Below the pieces are notes generated by a model. That model saw only the letters and a list, made by a program, of their open reading frames with translations, searched no databases and was not told the DNA's origin. Both the position numbers and the translations under genes were made by a program. Of a stretch of DNA of 38,557 bases, positions 16,867 through 26,553 are shown piece after piece (the stretch's first letter is position 1; the number at the start of each line of letters is the position of its first letter). Origin of the DNA: Gemmatimonadota bacterium (GTDB lineage: Bacteria; Gemmatimonadota; Gemmatimonadetes; Longimicrobiales; Gaopeijiaceae); NCBI GenBank assembly GCA_024638325.1, contig JAHEKM010000012.1, positions 1 to 38,557 of the forward strand, read 5' to 3'.

Positions 16867-19413
16867 ATGGCTCGTCTCCTCGTCGTGATCGGGGTGCTGC
16901 TCGCGCTCCAACCCTCAGGTGTCTCCGCACAGGACGTGGAGATGCTGGGGCGGCGCTATGGGACGACGCCTCCCGACGCCTACTACCGCGAGCTCGCGCG
17001 CAACCCCGACGCGTTCCGGTTCCAACGCGGCCGAGCCGCGCGGATGCGGGAGCGGGCGGAGCTCCGGTCGGTCGGGCGCGCACAGTTCGGCCCCGCCGGG
17101 GCCGGAGCGGGCGGCCCCGCGCGTGCGGGCCTGGGGCCCCGCGACGAGCCCGTGGTGGGTAACGTGTACGTTCCCGTCGTGCTCGGGCTGTTCAGCGATT
17201 CGCCGAGCCCTCCCGTCACGGCGAGTCAGGTGCAGACAGGATACTTCGGACCCCAGGCCGGCACGGTTTCGGAGTTCTACGCCGAGGTCTCGAACGACAG
17301 CATCACGCTGAACGGCGACGTGCAGGACTGGGTGACGTCGACCCTGACGCAGGCGCAGGCCACCCAGGGCATCAGCGGGCTCGGTTGCTGCGGCATCGGC
17401 AACTACATCCGCTCGCTTCTCGACGCGCTGCCGCCGGTGAACTGGGGCGCCTACGACAACGACGGCAAGGACGGAATCCCGAACTCCGGCGACGACGACG
17501 GCTTCGTGGATGCGCTCGCGGTCATCCATCCGACGGCGGGTGCCGAGTGCCAGGGCAACTGGCCCGACCGCATCTGGAGCCACAAGTGGACGCTCGCCGA
17601 CGCGAGCTCCGCGGGCGCCTACACGACGACGACCGCGCGGACGGGCGCTCCCGGCCAGTTCATCCGGGTCGACGACTACTTCGTGCAGGGCGCCGTGCGC
17701 TGTTCCGGCACGCAGCTCAACGAGATCGGCGTCATGACGCACGAGCTCGGGCACGCGTTCGGGCTGCCCGACCTCTACGACACCCGCCAGTTCGGAGCCG
17801 CGCACGACGGCGCCGGCTCGTGGGAGCTCATGGCGTCAGGCACGTGGGGCTGCAGCGGGACGGCGCCGCAGTCACCCTGCCATATGGGCGCCTGGAGCAA
17901 GGCCATGCTCGGCTGGGTCACGGTCGACACGCTCCCTGCCGACACGGACCTGGGCACGCTGACGCTGCCTCCGGTGGAGACCGGCGGCCTGATCTACCGG
18001 GTCGACGCGGGCGACGGCTCGGGCGAGTACTTCCTGCTGGAGAACCGTCAGAGTGATGTCGGCGCCGTGTACGATCAGCTGCTCCCCGCCGAGGGGCTCC
18101 TCATCTGGCAGATCGATCAGGCGGTCGTCGATGCCAACTGGGCCATCAACCAGGTCAACGCCTCCAATCGCATGGGGGTTTGGCTACGGCAGGCGGATGG
18201 CCTCGACGAGCTGGGCGACCCCGGTGGGGACCGCGGCGACAACGGAGACCCGTTCCCCGGCTCGACCGGGAACACGGCCTTTCACGCGTCGTCGGTGCCG
18301 GCGTCGACGTCGTATCCCGGCACCGCGACCGGCCTGACCGTCCTGGACATCACGCCGTCCGGCAACGACATGCAGCTGCGTGTCCTGACCCGCTTCACGG
18401 ACGTCGGGCTGACGTCCACGGGCACCGGCGGTGGTGCGAGCGTCTTCACCGTGAACGGCTCGTCCGTCCCGGAGTCGCCCACCAGCTCCGTCGCGGCAGC
18501 TCCGTTCGCGCTGCTCACGATCGAGGCCGCCGCGGGCGACAGCGTCTCGCCGGGTGTGCGCACCTCGTTCGACGCCTGGGTCGATGACGCGGGGGAGCCG
18601 CGCTCCCGGCTCCTGGTCACCCCACTCGCCGACACTGCCTTCACCGCGAACTACGCGGGTACGGAGTACGAGCTGCGGGTCGAGCTGACGGGCGGCGTCA
18701 ACGGGGTCGAGCCGGGCGTCCTCTCGTCGAACCCTCCTTCGTCGGACCTCTGGTTCGCGCCGAGCACGGCGGTGACCCTGATCGCCACGGCTCAGACCGG
18801 CTTCTCCTTCCTGGATTGGACGGGTGACCTGACCGGTGAGCCCAATCCGGCGTCGGTCACCATGGACGCTCCTGTCTTCGGGGGAGCGGATTTCCAGTTG
18901 ACCTACGCCGTGCCCGACACGACCGTGGATCTCGTGGCCTCGGTCCCGGCGAACCTCCAGTTGGAGGTCGAGAACGGAACCAGCCCGGTCAGCTGGTCCC
19001 TCCTCAGCGGCGTGAGGCCGCTGGGCGTAGCGATCGGGGCGGACGGGAGCATCACGGGGGCCTCGCTGGACCTCGGCAGCTATCCGCTGGTCCTCCGTGC
19101 CGTCGACGCGCTCGGGCTCACGGCGACGGCCAACATCACCCTGGACATCGGGCCCCCTTCGATTCCGGTCGCGCAGCTGGGCGACGTGTTCCTGCTCGGG
19201 GCGCAGCCGCTCGACTCTCTGCAGGCCGCCTTCCTCGACCGGCAGGGCAACCAGAACGGGGGCTACGACCTGGGTGATTTCCGGGCCTGGGTGCTCGCCA
19301 ACCCGAGTCTGCCACTGAGCGCCAGTATCGAGCCGCCTTCGGAGGCGCCTGTCGGGGCTCCCCGCGTCATTCGGCTCCCGCTGAGGCTCGAAGAGCCGGA
19401 GGCCGGCCGATGA
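16867..19413 (+). CDS. secreted M6 family (immune inhibitor A-like) metalloprotease with C-terminal dockerin-like motif
   Basis: Signal peptide; IGVMTHELGHAFGLPDLYDT; SWELMASGTWGC; C-terminal LGDVFLLGAQPLDSLQAAFLDRQGNQNGGYDLGDFRAWVLANP. Confidence 0.87.
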   Translation: MARLLVVIGVLLALQPSGVSAQDVEMLGRRYGTTPPDAYYRELARNPDAFRFQRGRAARMRERAELRSVGRAQFGPAGAGAGGPARAGLGPRDEPVVGNVYVPVVLGLFSDSPSPPVTASQVQTGYFGPQAGTVSEFYAEVSNDSITLNGDVQDWVTSTLTQAQATQGISGLGCCGIGNYIRSLLDALPPVNWGAYDNDGKDGIPNSGDDDGFVDALAVIHPTAGAECQGNWPDRIWSHKWTLADASSAGAYTTTTARTGAPGQFIRVDDYFVQGAVRCSGTQLNEIGVMTHELGHAFGLPDLYDTRQFGAAHDGAGSWELMASGTWGCSGTAPQSPCHMGAWSKAMLGWVTVDTLPADTDLGTLTLPPVETGGLIYRVDAGDGSGEYFLLENRQSDVGAVYDQLLPAEGLLIWQIDQAVVDANWAINQVNASNRMGVWLRQADGLDELGDPGGDRGDNGDPFPGSTGNTAFHASSVPASTSYPGTATGLTVLDITPSGNDMQLRVLTRFTDVGLTSTGTGGGASVFTVNGSSVPESPTSSVAAAPFALLTIEAAAGDSVSPGVRTSFDAWVDDAGEPRSRLLVTPLADTAFTANYAGTEYELRVELTGGVNGVEPGVLSSNPPSSDLWFAPSTAVTLIATAQTGFSFLDWTGDLTGEPNPASVTMDAPVFGGADFQLTYAVPDTTVDLVASVPANLQLEVENGTSPVSWSLLSGVRPLGVAIGADGSITGASLDLGSYPLVLRAVDALGLTATANITLDIGPPSIPVAQLGDVFLLGAQPLDSLQAAFLDRQGNQNGGYDLGDFRAWVLANPSLPLSASIEPPSEAPVGAPRVIRLPLRLEEPEAGR

Positions 19414-19823
19414 GCGGACGCTCGCTCTTCCGCGGCGCCGCGCTCCTGCGGTCGGTGCGTACGTGGGCCCTGACCGTGGCCGTGCTCCTCGCCGCGTGTG
19501 ACTCGGGCCCGAGCGGCCCGGCGACCGTCGCGGGCACGGTGTCCGGCGACTCCGACCTGGGGGCCGTCGTCCTCGACGTCGTGTGGGCGGGCGTGCAGGG
19601 TTTCGAGGGCCGGGGGGGCACGCAGGTCTACTCCGCCCCCGTGGCCGACACGCCGAACCGGCACCGGGTCATCCTCGTAGGCCCTTCCGGTGGGGAGCTC
19701 GGCTTCTCGATCCTGGTCGACGACCTGTACCTCGAGGGGCCGGTGGTCACCGTGGTGGAGGCGACCAGCTCGAACAACCTCCCGCGTCCCGTGGGGGCCC
19801 TGCAGGTCCGCCTCGAGCGCTAG
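19410..19823 (+). CDS. small secreted lipoprotein, translationally coupled to the M6 protease
   Basis: ATGA overlap at 19410-19413; lipobox-like LLAAC after hydrophobic N-terminus; beta-rich remainder. Confidence 0.7.
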   Translation: MSGRSLFRGAALLRSVRTWALTVAVLLAACDSGPSGPATVAGTVSGDSDLGAVVLDVVWAGVQGFEGRGGTQVYSAPVADTPNRHRVILVGPSGGELGFSILVDDLYLEGPVVTVVEATSSNNLPRPVGALQVRLER

Positions 19824-19864
19824 CGGCCGGCGGCTTGCCCGCCTCACCGGCTTTCACGAGCTTA

Positions 19865-19882
19865 GGCCCGCCAGAGCGGGCC
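19865..19882 (+). promoter_or_regulatory. hairpin in the leader of the MetS-like ORF
   Basis: GGCCCGC-CAGA-GCGGGCC perfect 7-bp stem with 4-nt loop, 17 nt before ATG at 19900; no U-tract. Confidence 0.4.
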
Positions 19883-19899
19883 GAGAGGGGAGACAACGG

Positions 19900-20016
19900 A
19901 TGACGATCGCCACGTGGGTCACGATGATCCTGGTGATCGGGTTCGTGTGGGGCGGCTTCTCCCTGGTGCTGCTGACGGCAATCCGCAAGGAGTCGGGGAA
20001 GCTCATCGATGGCTAG
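19900..20016 (+). CDS. MetS-like NSS transporter small subunit (38 aa)
   Basis: MTIATWVTMILVIGFVWGGFSLVLLTAIRKESGKLIDG: single TM with WGG and Arg-Lys C-terminal pattern of MetS-family small subunits; RBS gagaggggagacaac. Confidence 0.65.
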   Translation: MTIATWVTMILVIGFVWGGFSLVLLTAIRKESGKLIDG

Positions 20017-20019
20017 ACA

Positions 20020-23000
20020 GTGCCGAGACGCGACGACCTAGAGACCATCCTCATCCTGGGCTCGGGGCCGATCATCATCGGTCAGGCCTGCGAGTTCGAC
20101 TATTCCGGCACCCAAGCGGTCAGGGCCCTCAAGGAAGAGGGCTACAAGGTGGTGCTGGTGAACTCCAATCCCGCCACCATCATGACCGATCCGGACATCG
20201 CGGATCGGACCTACATCGAGCCGATCACCGCCGAGTGGGTCGAGAAGGTCATCGAGCGGGAGAAGCCGGACGCGCTCCTGCCGACCATGGGCGGCCAGAC
20301 CGCGCTGAACGTCGCCATGGACCTGCACCGGGCGGGGATTCTCGAGAAGCACGGTGTCGAGCTCATCGGTGCGAACGAGCACTCCATCGAGATGGCCGAG
20401 GACCGGGAGGAGTTCGCCAAGGCCATGGATCGCATCGGTCTGAAGGTCCCGACCGGCGGCTTTGCCAAGACCATCGAAGAGGCGTTGGCCATCGTCGAGG
20501 ACACGGGCTACCCCTCCATCGTGCGACCGTCGTACACGTTGGGCGGCACCGGCGGCGGCATCGCCTACAACCGCGAGGAGTTCGAGGTGCAGGTGCGGAA
20601 GGGCCTCGACGCGTCACCCATCCACGAGGTCCTGATCGACCGGTCCGTCATCGGGTGGAAGGAGTACGAGCTCGAGGTCGTCCGCGACGGCATCGACAAC
20701 GTCATCATCGTGTGCTCCATCGAGAACTTCGACCCGATGGGTGTGCACACGGGTGATTCGATCACGGTGGCGCCGGCCCAGACGCTCACCGATGTCGAGT
20801 ACCAGGAGATGCGCGACGCGTCGATCGCGATCATCCGCGAAATCGGCGTCGAGGCCGGCGGCTGCAACATCCAGTTCGCGGTGAATCCCGAGGACGGTGA
20901 GTTGCTCGTCGTCGAGATGAACCCTCGCGTGTCCCGCTCATCCGCGCTGGCCTCGAAGGCGACGGGATTCCCCATCGCCCGCGTGGGCGCGAAGCTCGCG
21001 GTAGGCTACCACCTGTACGAGCTCCCGAACGACATCACCAAGACGACGCCCGCCTCCTTCGAGCCGGTGCTCGACTACGTGGTGGTGAAGATCCCGCGCT
21101 TCGCGTTCGAGAAGTTCCCGGAAGTCGACGACACCCTGGGTGTCCAGATGAAGTCGGTGGGCGAGACGATGTCGATGGGACGGACGTTCCGGAGCGCGTG
21201 GCAGAAGGCGTTCCGTGGCCTCGAGACCGGACGCCACGGTTGGGTGACCGCGCCCCTGCCGAAGGACGACGGGCTGGACGAGGAAGAGGTCGAGGGCATG
21301 CAGCCGCTCCTGGCCGCCCTGCGCAGGCCGACCCCGAACCGACCCTTCCAGCTGAAGCGGGCGCTCGAGGCGGGCGTGAGCGTCGAGGACATCTACGACG
21401 CGACGAAGATCGACCGATGGTTCCTGGACCAGCTCCTGCAGATCATCGAGTGGGAAGCCCACTATCGGGACGCGGAGGAGGTGACGCCCGAGCTCCTGCG
21501 GGCGATGAAGCGTGAGGGCTTCAGCGACCTGCAGCTCGCAGAGCTCAGAGGCGAGACCGCCGAAGAGGTGCGCGACCGTCGCTGGGAATGGGGCATCCGG
21601 CCCACCTATAACGTGGTCGACACGTGCGCCGGTGAGTTCCCCGCGGAGACGCCGTACTACTACTCGTCGTACGAGGACGAGTCGGAGAGCGTGCCGTCCG
21701 ACCGCGAGAAGGTCGTGATCCTGGGCAGCGGGCCGAACCGCATCGGGCAGGGCATCGAGTTCGACTACTGCTGTGTACAGGCGGTTCTCGCGCTCAGAGA
21801 GGCCGGCTTCGAGACCATCATGATCAACTCGAACCCGGAGACCGTGTCCACCGACTTCGACGTGAGCGACAAGCTCTACTTCGAGCCGCTCACGCTGGAA
21901 GACGTACTGGAGATCCTGCACCTGGAACGTCCGAAGGGTGTCATCGTCCAGCTGGGAGGGCAAACCCCGCTCAACCTCGCGCACGGGCTGGAAGAGCTCG
22001 GCGCTCCGGTGCTCGGCACGTCCGTCGACGCCATCGACCGCGCGGAGGACCGAGACCGCTTCGACGAGGTCTGCCGGAAGATTGGCGCCCGCACGCCGGA
22101 CAACGGCATCGCGCGGAGCGAGGACGAGGCGCTGAAGGTCGCCAAGCAGATCGGCTTCCCGGTGCTCGTCCGGCCGAGCTACGTGCTCGGCGGCCGCGCC
22201 ATGCGCATCATCTACGACGAGGAGTCGCTGAAGCGGTACTTCGTCGAGGCCGCGCAGGCCTCGCCCGACCACCCCGTGCTCATCGATAGCTTCCTGGAGG
22301 ACGCGTTCGAGGCCGACGTCGATGCGCTGTCCGACGGGACCGACGTCGTCGTGGGCGGTATCATGCAGCACATCGAAGACGCGGGCGTGCACTCCGGCGA
22401 CTCGGCGTGCGTACTGCCGCCCTACCTGCTCTCGGCCGAGGCGCGTGACGAGATCCGTGACCTGACGCGCCGCTTCGCACTCGAGCTCGGCGTCGTCGGC
22501 CTCATCAACGTTCAATACGCGATCAAGGACGACGTCGTCTACGTGCTCGAGGTGAACCCGAGGGCGTCCCGAACCATTCCGTTCGTGAGCAAGGCGACCG
22601 GCGTGCCGCTCGCGCGGTTGGCCGCGCGCGTCATGGTGGGCGAACGACTCGCGGACCTCGACGTGCCGGAGGAGCCGCCGGTGCCGGGCATCGCGGTGAA
22701 GGAGGCGGCGTTCCCGTTCAACCGCTTCGACGTCGACACGGTGCTGGGTCCGGAGATGCGCTCGACCGGCGAGGTGATGGGCTTCGACGACTCGTTCGGG
22801 ATGGCGTTCGCGAAGGCTCAGGTGTCGGCCGGCAACCGACTGCCGGAGACCGGCGGTAAGCTCATCGTGACGGTGAACAACCGCGACCGGGAGACGGTCA
22901 CGCCCATGATCCGACGCTTCCGCGACCTCGGCTTCGAGATCCTCGCGACACGCGGCACCCAGGAGTCGTTGCAGGCCCTCGGCGTGCCGTCGAAGTTGGT

Positions 23001-23271
23001 GTACAAGGTGGGCGAGGGGCGTCCGGACATCGTCGATCACATTGTCACGGGCGACATCTCCCTGCTCATCAACACCCCGCTCGGCAAGAAGTCGCAGTAC
23101 GACGACTACGCGATGCGTCGGGCTGCGATCACGTACGGCGTGCCCTACCTGACGACGATGTCGGCTACATCGGCGGCGTGCGACGCCCTCATCGCCATGC
23201 GCTCGAGGACCCGTGAAGTCCGCTCGCTCCAGGAACGCATCGCATCGCTGACGGCGCCGGTCGGCGCGTAA
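20020..23271 (+). CDS. carB: carbamoyl-phosphate synthase large subunit
   Basis: Duplicated ATP-grasp halves ([44 protein letters not shown]) plus C-terminal MGS-like domain; GTG start. Confidence 0.97.
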   Translation: MPRRDDLETILILGSGPIIIGQACEFDYSGTQAVRALKEEGYKVVLVNSNPATIMTDPDIADRTYIEPITAEWVEKVIEREKPDALLPTMGGQTALNVAMDLHRAGILEKHGVELIGANEHSIEMAEDREEFAKAMDRIGLKVPTGGFAKTIEEALAIVEDTGYPSIVRPSYTLGGTGGGIAYNREEFEVQVRKGLDASPIHEVLIDRSVIGWKEYELEVVRDGIDNVIIVCSIENFDPMGVHTGDSITVAPAQTLTDVEYQEMRDASIAIIREIGVEAGGCNIQFAVNPEDGELLVVEMNPRVSRSSALASKATGFPIARVGAKLAVGYHLYELPNDITKTTPASFEPVLDYVVVKIPRFAFEKFPEVDDTLGVQMKSVGETMSMGRTFRSAWQKAFRGLETGRHGWVTAPLPKDDGLDEEEVEGMQPLLAALRRPTPNRPFQLKRALEAGVSVEDIYDATKIDRWFLDQLLQIIEWEAHYRDAEEVTPELLRAMKREGFSDLQLAELRGETAEEVRDRRWEWGIRPTYNVVDTCAGEFPAETPYYYSSYEDESESVPSDREKVVILGSGPNRIGQGIEFDYCCVQAVLALREAGFETIMINSNPETVSTDFDVSDKLYFEPLTLEDVLEILHLERPKGVIVQLGGQTPLNLAHGLEELGAPVLGTSVDAIDRAEDRDRFDEVCRKIGARTPDNGIARSEDEALKVAKQIGFPVLVRPSYVLGGRAMRIIYDEESLKRYFVEAAQASPDHPVLIDSFLEDAFEADVDALSDGTDVVVGGIMQHIEDAGVHSGDSACVLPPYLLSAEARDEIRDLTRRFALELGVVGLINVQYAIKDDVVYVLEVNPRASRTIPFVSKATGVPLARLAARVMVGERLADLDVPEEPPVPGIAVKEAAFPFNRFDVDTVLGPEMRSTGEVMGFDDSFGMAFAKAQVSAGNRLPETGGKLIVTVNNRDRETVTPMIRRFRDLGFEILATRGTQESLQALGVPSKLVYKVGEGRPDIVDHIVTGDISLLINTPLGKKSQYDDYAMRRAAITYGVPYLTTMSATSAACDALIAMRSRTREVRSLQERIASLTAPVGA

Positions 23272-23284
23272 GCGGCGGACGCGC

Positions 23285-24256
23285 GTGTCGGCCAAGACCG
23301 GCTTCTTCCTCCACCCCGCGTCGCCGCTGCACGACACCGGATGGGGGCACCCCGAGCACCAGGGCCGCCTGCGCTCACTCGCGTCCACGGTCGGCAAGGA
23401 CCTGCTGACGCTGCACGGTCACGTGGAGCAGATGCCGGAAGGCGACGCGGACGTCGACGACCTGCTGCGCGTCCACACGCAGGAGCACGTCGACACGGTT
23501 CGAGACGCCTGCCTGCGCGCCAGGGCAGGGCAGACGCTGCTCTCGCTCGACGAAGACACGAAGGTCTCGTCGGCTTCTTGGGAGGCCGCCGTGGGCAGCG
23601 CGGGCACGGCGATCGCGGCGGCTCGCGCCATTGTGGAGGGAACCATCGCGAACGGGTTCGTGGCCACCCGCCCGCCCGGGCACCACGCGACCCCAAGCCG
23701 GGCGATGGGGTTCTGTCTCTTCAACAGCATCGCTGTCGTGGCGCGTTGGCTGCAGGCGCACGGCTACGCCGAGCGCGTGCTCATCGTCGACTGGGACGTG
23801 CATCACGGCAACGGAACGCACGACGCGTTCTACCAGGACCCGACCGTCTTCTTCCTCTCTCTCCACCAGTCGCCGCACTACCCGGGCACGGGGGCCGAAG
23901 ACGAGACCGGGGATGGGGAGGGGGAGGGCTTCACGCTCAACGTCCCCCTCGCGGCCGGGACACCCGCGGCGGAGTATCGCATCCGCTTCGAGCAGGCGGT
24001 CGAGGAAGCCACGAACCGGTTGGCCCCCGACTTCGTGCTCGTGTCGGCCGGCTTCGACGTGATGGCGGGGGACCCGTTGGGCGGTCAGATGCTCGAGCCC
24101 GAAGACCTCCACCGCATGACCCGGCACCTCATGGACGTGGCCTCGGTGTGCGACGGTCGCATCCTGCATCTGCTCGAAGGCGGATACGACCCCAAGAGGC
24201 TCGGCGAGGGCACCGTCGCGGTTATCCGCGCCCTGGCTGGTCTTCCGGTCGCCTGA
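23285..24256 (+). CDS. histone deacetylase family / AcuC-like deacetylase
   Basis: RPPGHHATPSRAMGFCLFNSIAVVARWLQ; VDWDVHHGNGTHDAFYQDPTVFFLSLHQSPHYPGTG; GGYDPKRL. Confidence 0.93.
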   Translation: MSAKTGFFLHPASPLHDTGWGHPEHQGRLRSLASTVGKDLLTLHGHVEQMPEGDADVDDLLRVHTQEHVDTVRDACLRARAGQTLLSLDEDTKVSSASWEAAVGSAGTAIAAARAIVEGTIANGFVATRPPGHHATPSRAMGFCLFNSIAVVARWLQAHGYAERVLIVDWDVHHGNGTHDAFYQDPTVFFLSLHQSPHYPGTGAEDETGDGEGEGFTLNVPLAAGTPAAEYRIRFEQAVEEATNRLAPDFVLVSAGFDVMAGDPLGGQMLEPEDLHRMTRHLMDVASVCDGRILHLLEGGYDPKRLGEGTVAVIRALAGLPVA

Positions 24257-24280
24257 GCCTGCGAGGACAGCCACGGAGCG

Positions 24281-24308
24281 TTGCTCCGCAGGGCTCTCTC
24301 CCTACCTT
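24281..24308 (+). promoter_or_regulatory. sigma70-like promoter TTGCTC-N16-TACCTT, 5 nt upstream of ATG
   Basis: TTGCTC 24281-24286; TACCTT 24303-24308; ATG at 24314. Confidence 0.45.
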
Positions 24309-24313
24309 TCACC

Positions 24314-25363
24314 ATGCCGCCACATGATGCCGGGACGGAGGCTTCGCCGCCTCCCGTCCCCTCCATGCTCGATCTGGTCCGGCTCAGTCCCCGCCGTCTC
24401 TTCCCTCCCGGAGGCGTCGAGCTGTTCCGGCAGATCGCCCTCCTCACCGAGATGTCCGAGAAGGACGAGGTTCTCGGCGTGGCTTGCGGCAAGGGCGTCG
24501 CCCTAGGGTACTTCGTCGAGGAGTTCGGCGTCACGGCGGCCGGAGTCGAGAACGACCCCCGCATGGTGGAGCTCGCCGAGGGTTGGGCGCGCGAGGCGGG
24601 CGTGGCCGGACGGCTCCAGTTCCAGTCCGGGCGATCCGACGCTCTCCCGTATCGAGACGCCATCTTCGACATCTCCATCGGCGAGTACGGGATGGCGAAC
24701 CACTGCGAACCCGGCGACGCGGTGAAGGAGCTGGTCAGGGTGACGAAGCCGGGGGGCTTCGTGATCCTCGTGCAGCTGGTGTGGAAGGCGCCGGTGGACG
24801 AGGTCCGCCAGCGCGTGCTCTCCGAGCACCTGGGCGCGCGACCCATGATGGTGGTGGAGTGGAAGAGGCTCCTCCGCGAGGCGGGGGTGCAGGACGTGCA
24901 CACAGAGAATTGGTCCGACGAAGAGACGTCCTTCCGCGGCGGTGTGGTGAAGCCCTTCCCGGATTTCGCCGAGCTCTTCTCGCTGCCGGAGAAGATGGGC
25001 GTGCTGCGCCGGGCCTGGCGGCGATGGGGTTGGCGCGGCGTAAAGACGATGCTTACGCGCGAGAGCGAGGTACACAGGCTGCTCACTACGGAGCGCATCT
25101 TGGGTCTCGACCTCCTGCGCGGCCGAAAGGGGGCAGTCGAAGGCGAGACCGCGCACTCGATGGAGCGTGGGACCACGACCCAGGCGCCTCAGCCTTCTCC
25201 CGAGGAGCGGATCGTGCCCGCGGCGGTCGCCGCACTCCCACACCCGGCGGACGCAGGCGACGAGTCGGAGCCTGAGGACCGAGACGGGGCGGACACCACG
25301 GGACTGCCGCTCTTCTCGGGAGACGACGCCGAACGGCGCGGGGCTGGGGGAGACGACGCGTGA
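24314..25363 (+). CDS. class I SAM-dependent methyltransferase
   Basis: EKDEVLGVACGKGVALGYFVEEFGVTAAGVENDPRMVELA...LPYRDAIFDISIGEYGM; disordered C-terminal tail. Confidence 0.8.
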   Translation: MPPHDAGTEASPPPVPSMLDLVRLSPRRLFPPGGVELFRQIALLTEMSEKDEVLGVACGKGVALGYFVEEFGVTAAGVENDPRMVELAEGWAREAGVAGRLQFQSGRSDALPYRDAIFDISIGEYGMANHCEPGDAVKELVRVTKPGGFVILVQLVWKAPVDEVRQRVLSEHLGARPMMVVEWKRLLREAGVQDVHTENWSDEETSFRGGVVKPFPDFAELFSLPEKMGVLRRAWRRWGWRGVKTMLTRESEVHRLLTTERILGLDLLRGRKGAVEGETAHSMERGTTTQAPQPSPEERIVPAAVAALPHPADAGDESEPEDRDGADTTGLPLFSGDDAERRGAGGDDA

Positions 25364-26553
25364 GCGTGGGCCTACTCGCCACCGTAGACGGCGTCAGGAG
25401 TGTCCAGGCGGCGCTGCGCGAGATGGAGGTGGACGGCTGGCTCCTGTATGAGTTCCACGGCATCAACCCGGTGTCGGTCCAACTCCTGGGCCTGGGGCAT
25501 ACGACGCGGCGCGCCTTCGTGCTCATACCGGCCGAGGGTGATCCCGTCGCGCTCGTCCACGCGATCGAGGCTTCATCCTGGCGGCACTGGCCCTTCGAGC
25601 AGCGAGGCTATTCGGGTTGGGAGCAGATGGAGAGTGAGCTAGCACGGCTCGTCAACGGATGCTCACGGGTGGCCACGGAGGTGTCGCCGGGAGGCGCCGT
25701 ACCGACGCTGGACTACCTGCCGGCCGGGCTTGCGAGCGTCCTGCTCGGGATGGGACTCGAGCTGAGCAGCTCCGGGGATCTCGTTTCGCGCTTTCACTCG
25801 GCCTGGACCGAGCAACAACTCGCGGACCACCGGAAGGCTGCCGAAGCCGTCGCGGGCATCGCCCGCCGGGCCTTCGAGCGCGCGGCGGAGGCCGTCAAAG
25901 CCGGTGCCCCGACAACGGAGGGCGCGCTTTCGGACTGGATCCGTGAGCAGCTCATCGGCGCGGGGCTGGTCGCCCAGATGGACTGCATCGTCGCCATCGG
26001 GCGGCGGGCGTCGGATCCGCACTACGCACCGGCCGGTGCCGGCGAGACGATCTCTCGAGGCGACCTGCTCCTCATCGACCTGTGGGGTGCGTACGAGGGA
26101 TCTGTCGCGGCGGATCAGACGTGGATGGGCATCCTGGCGTCGACGGTGGACGCCCGCACACAAGAGGTCTGGGAGGCGGTCCGGGACGCGCGCGACGCGG
26201 CGTTGGCGTTCTTGCGTGAGCGGGCGGCGGCCGGAGAAGAGGTCCGCGGCTTCGAGGTCGACGACGTGGCGCGCGAGGTCATACGCGAGCGGGGATTCGA
26301 TGACTATTTCGTGCACCGTACCGGGCACAGCATCGACACGGAGCTGCACGGGACCGGGCCCAACCTCGACAACTTGGAGACACGGGACGACCGGCTGCTG
26401 GTGCGGGGTGTCGGCTTCTCGGTGGAGCCGGGTGTCTACATCCCGGACGAGATCGGCGTGCGGGCCGAGGTGAACGTCCACTGGGGGACCGGAGGTCCCG
26501 AGGTCACACCCTCCGAGGTGCAGAGCGAGATCTTCCTCCTGCTGGACGATTGA
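25360..26553 (+). CDS. M24 family metallopeptidase (Xaa-Pro aminopeptidase-like)
   Basis: LLIDLWGAYEGSVAADQTW; VHRTGHSIDTELHGTGPNLDN; FSVEPGVYIPDEIGVRAEVNV; GTGA overlap with upstream gene. Confidence 0.9.
   Translation: MSVGLLATVDGVRSVQAALREMEVDGWLLYEFHGINPVSVQLLGLGHTTRRAFVLIPAEGDPVALVHAIEASSWRHWPFEQRGYSGWEQMESELARLVNGCSRVATEVSPGGAVPTLDYLPAGLASVLLGMGLELSSSGDLVSRFHSAWTEQQLADHRKAAEAVAGIARRAFERAAEAVKAGAPTTEGALSDWIREQLIGAGLVAQMDCIVAIGRRASDPHYAPAGAGETISRGDLLLIDLWGAYEGSVAADQTWMGILASTVDARTQEVWEAVRDARDAALAFLRERAAAGEEVRGFEVDDVAREVIRERGFDDYFVHRTGHSIDTELHGTGPNLDNLETRDDRLLVRGVGFSVEPGVYIPDEIGVRAEVNVHWGTGGPEVTPSEVQSEIFLLLDD

Noticed and set aside
15394-16911. 505-aa minus-strand ORF across nth and HD genes
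   Set aside because: Antisense to clear nth and HD-domain genes; low-complexity composition; no recognisable domain.
20938-23397. 819-aa minus-strand ORF antisense to carB
   Set aside because: Lies opposite an unmistakable carB; Arg/His/Leu/Val-rich composition typical of antisense frames in high-GC genes.
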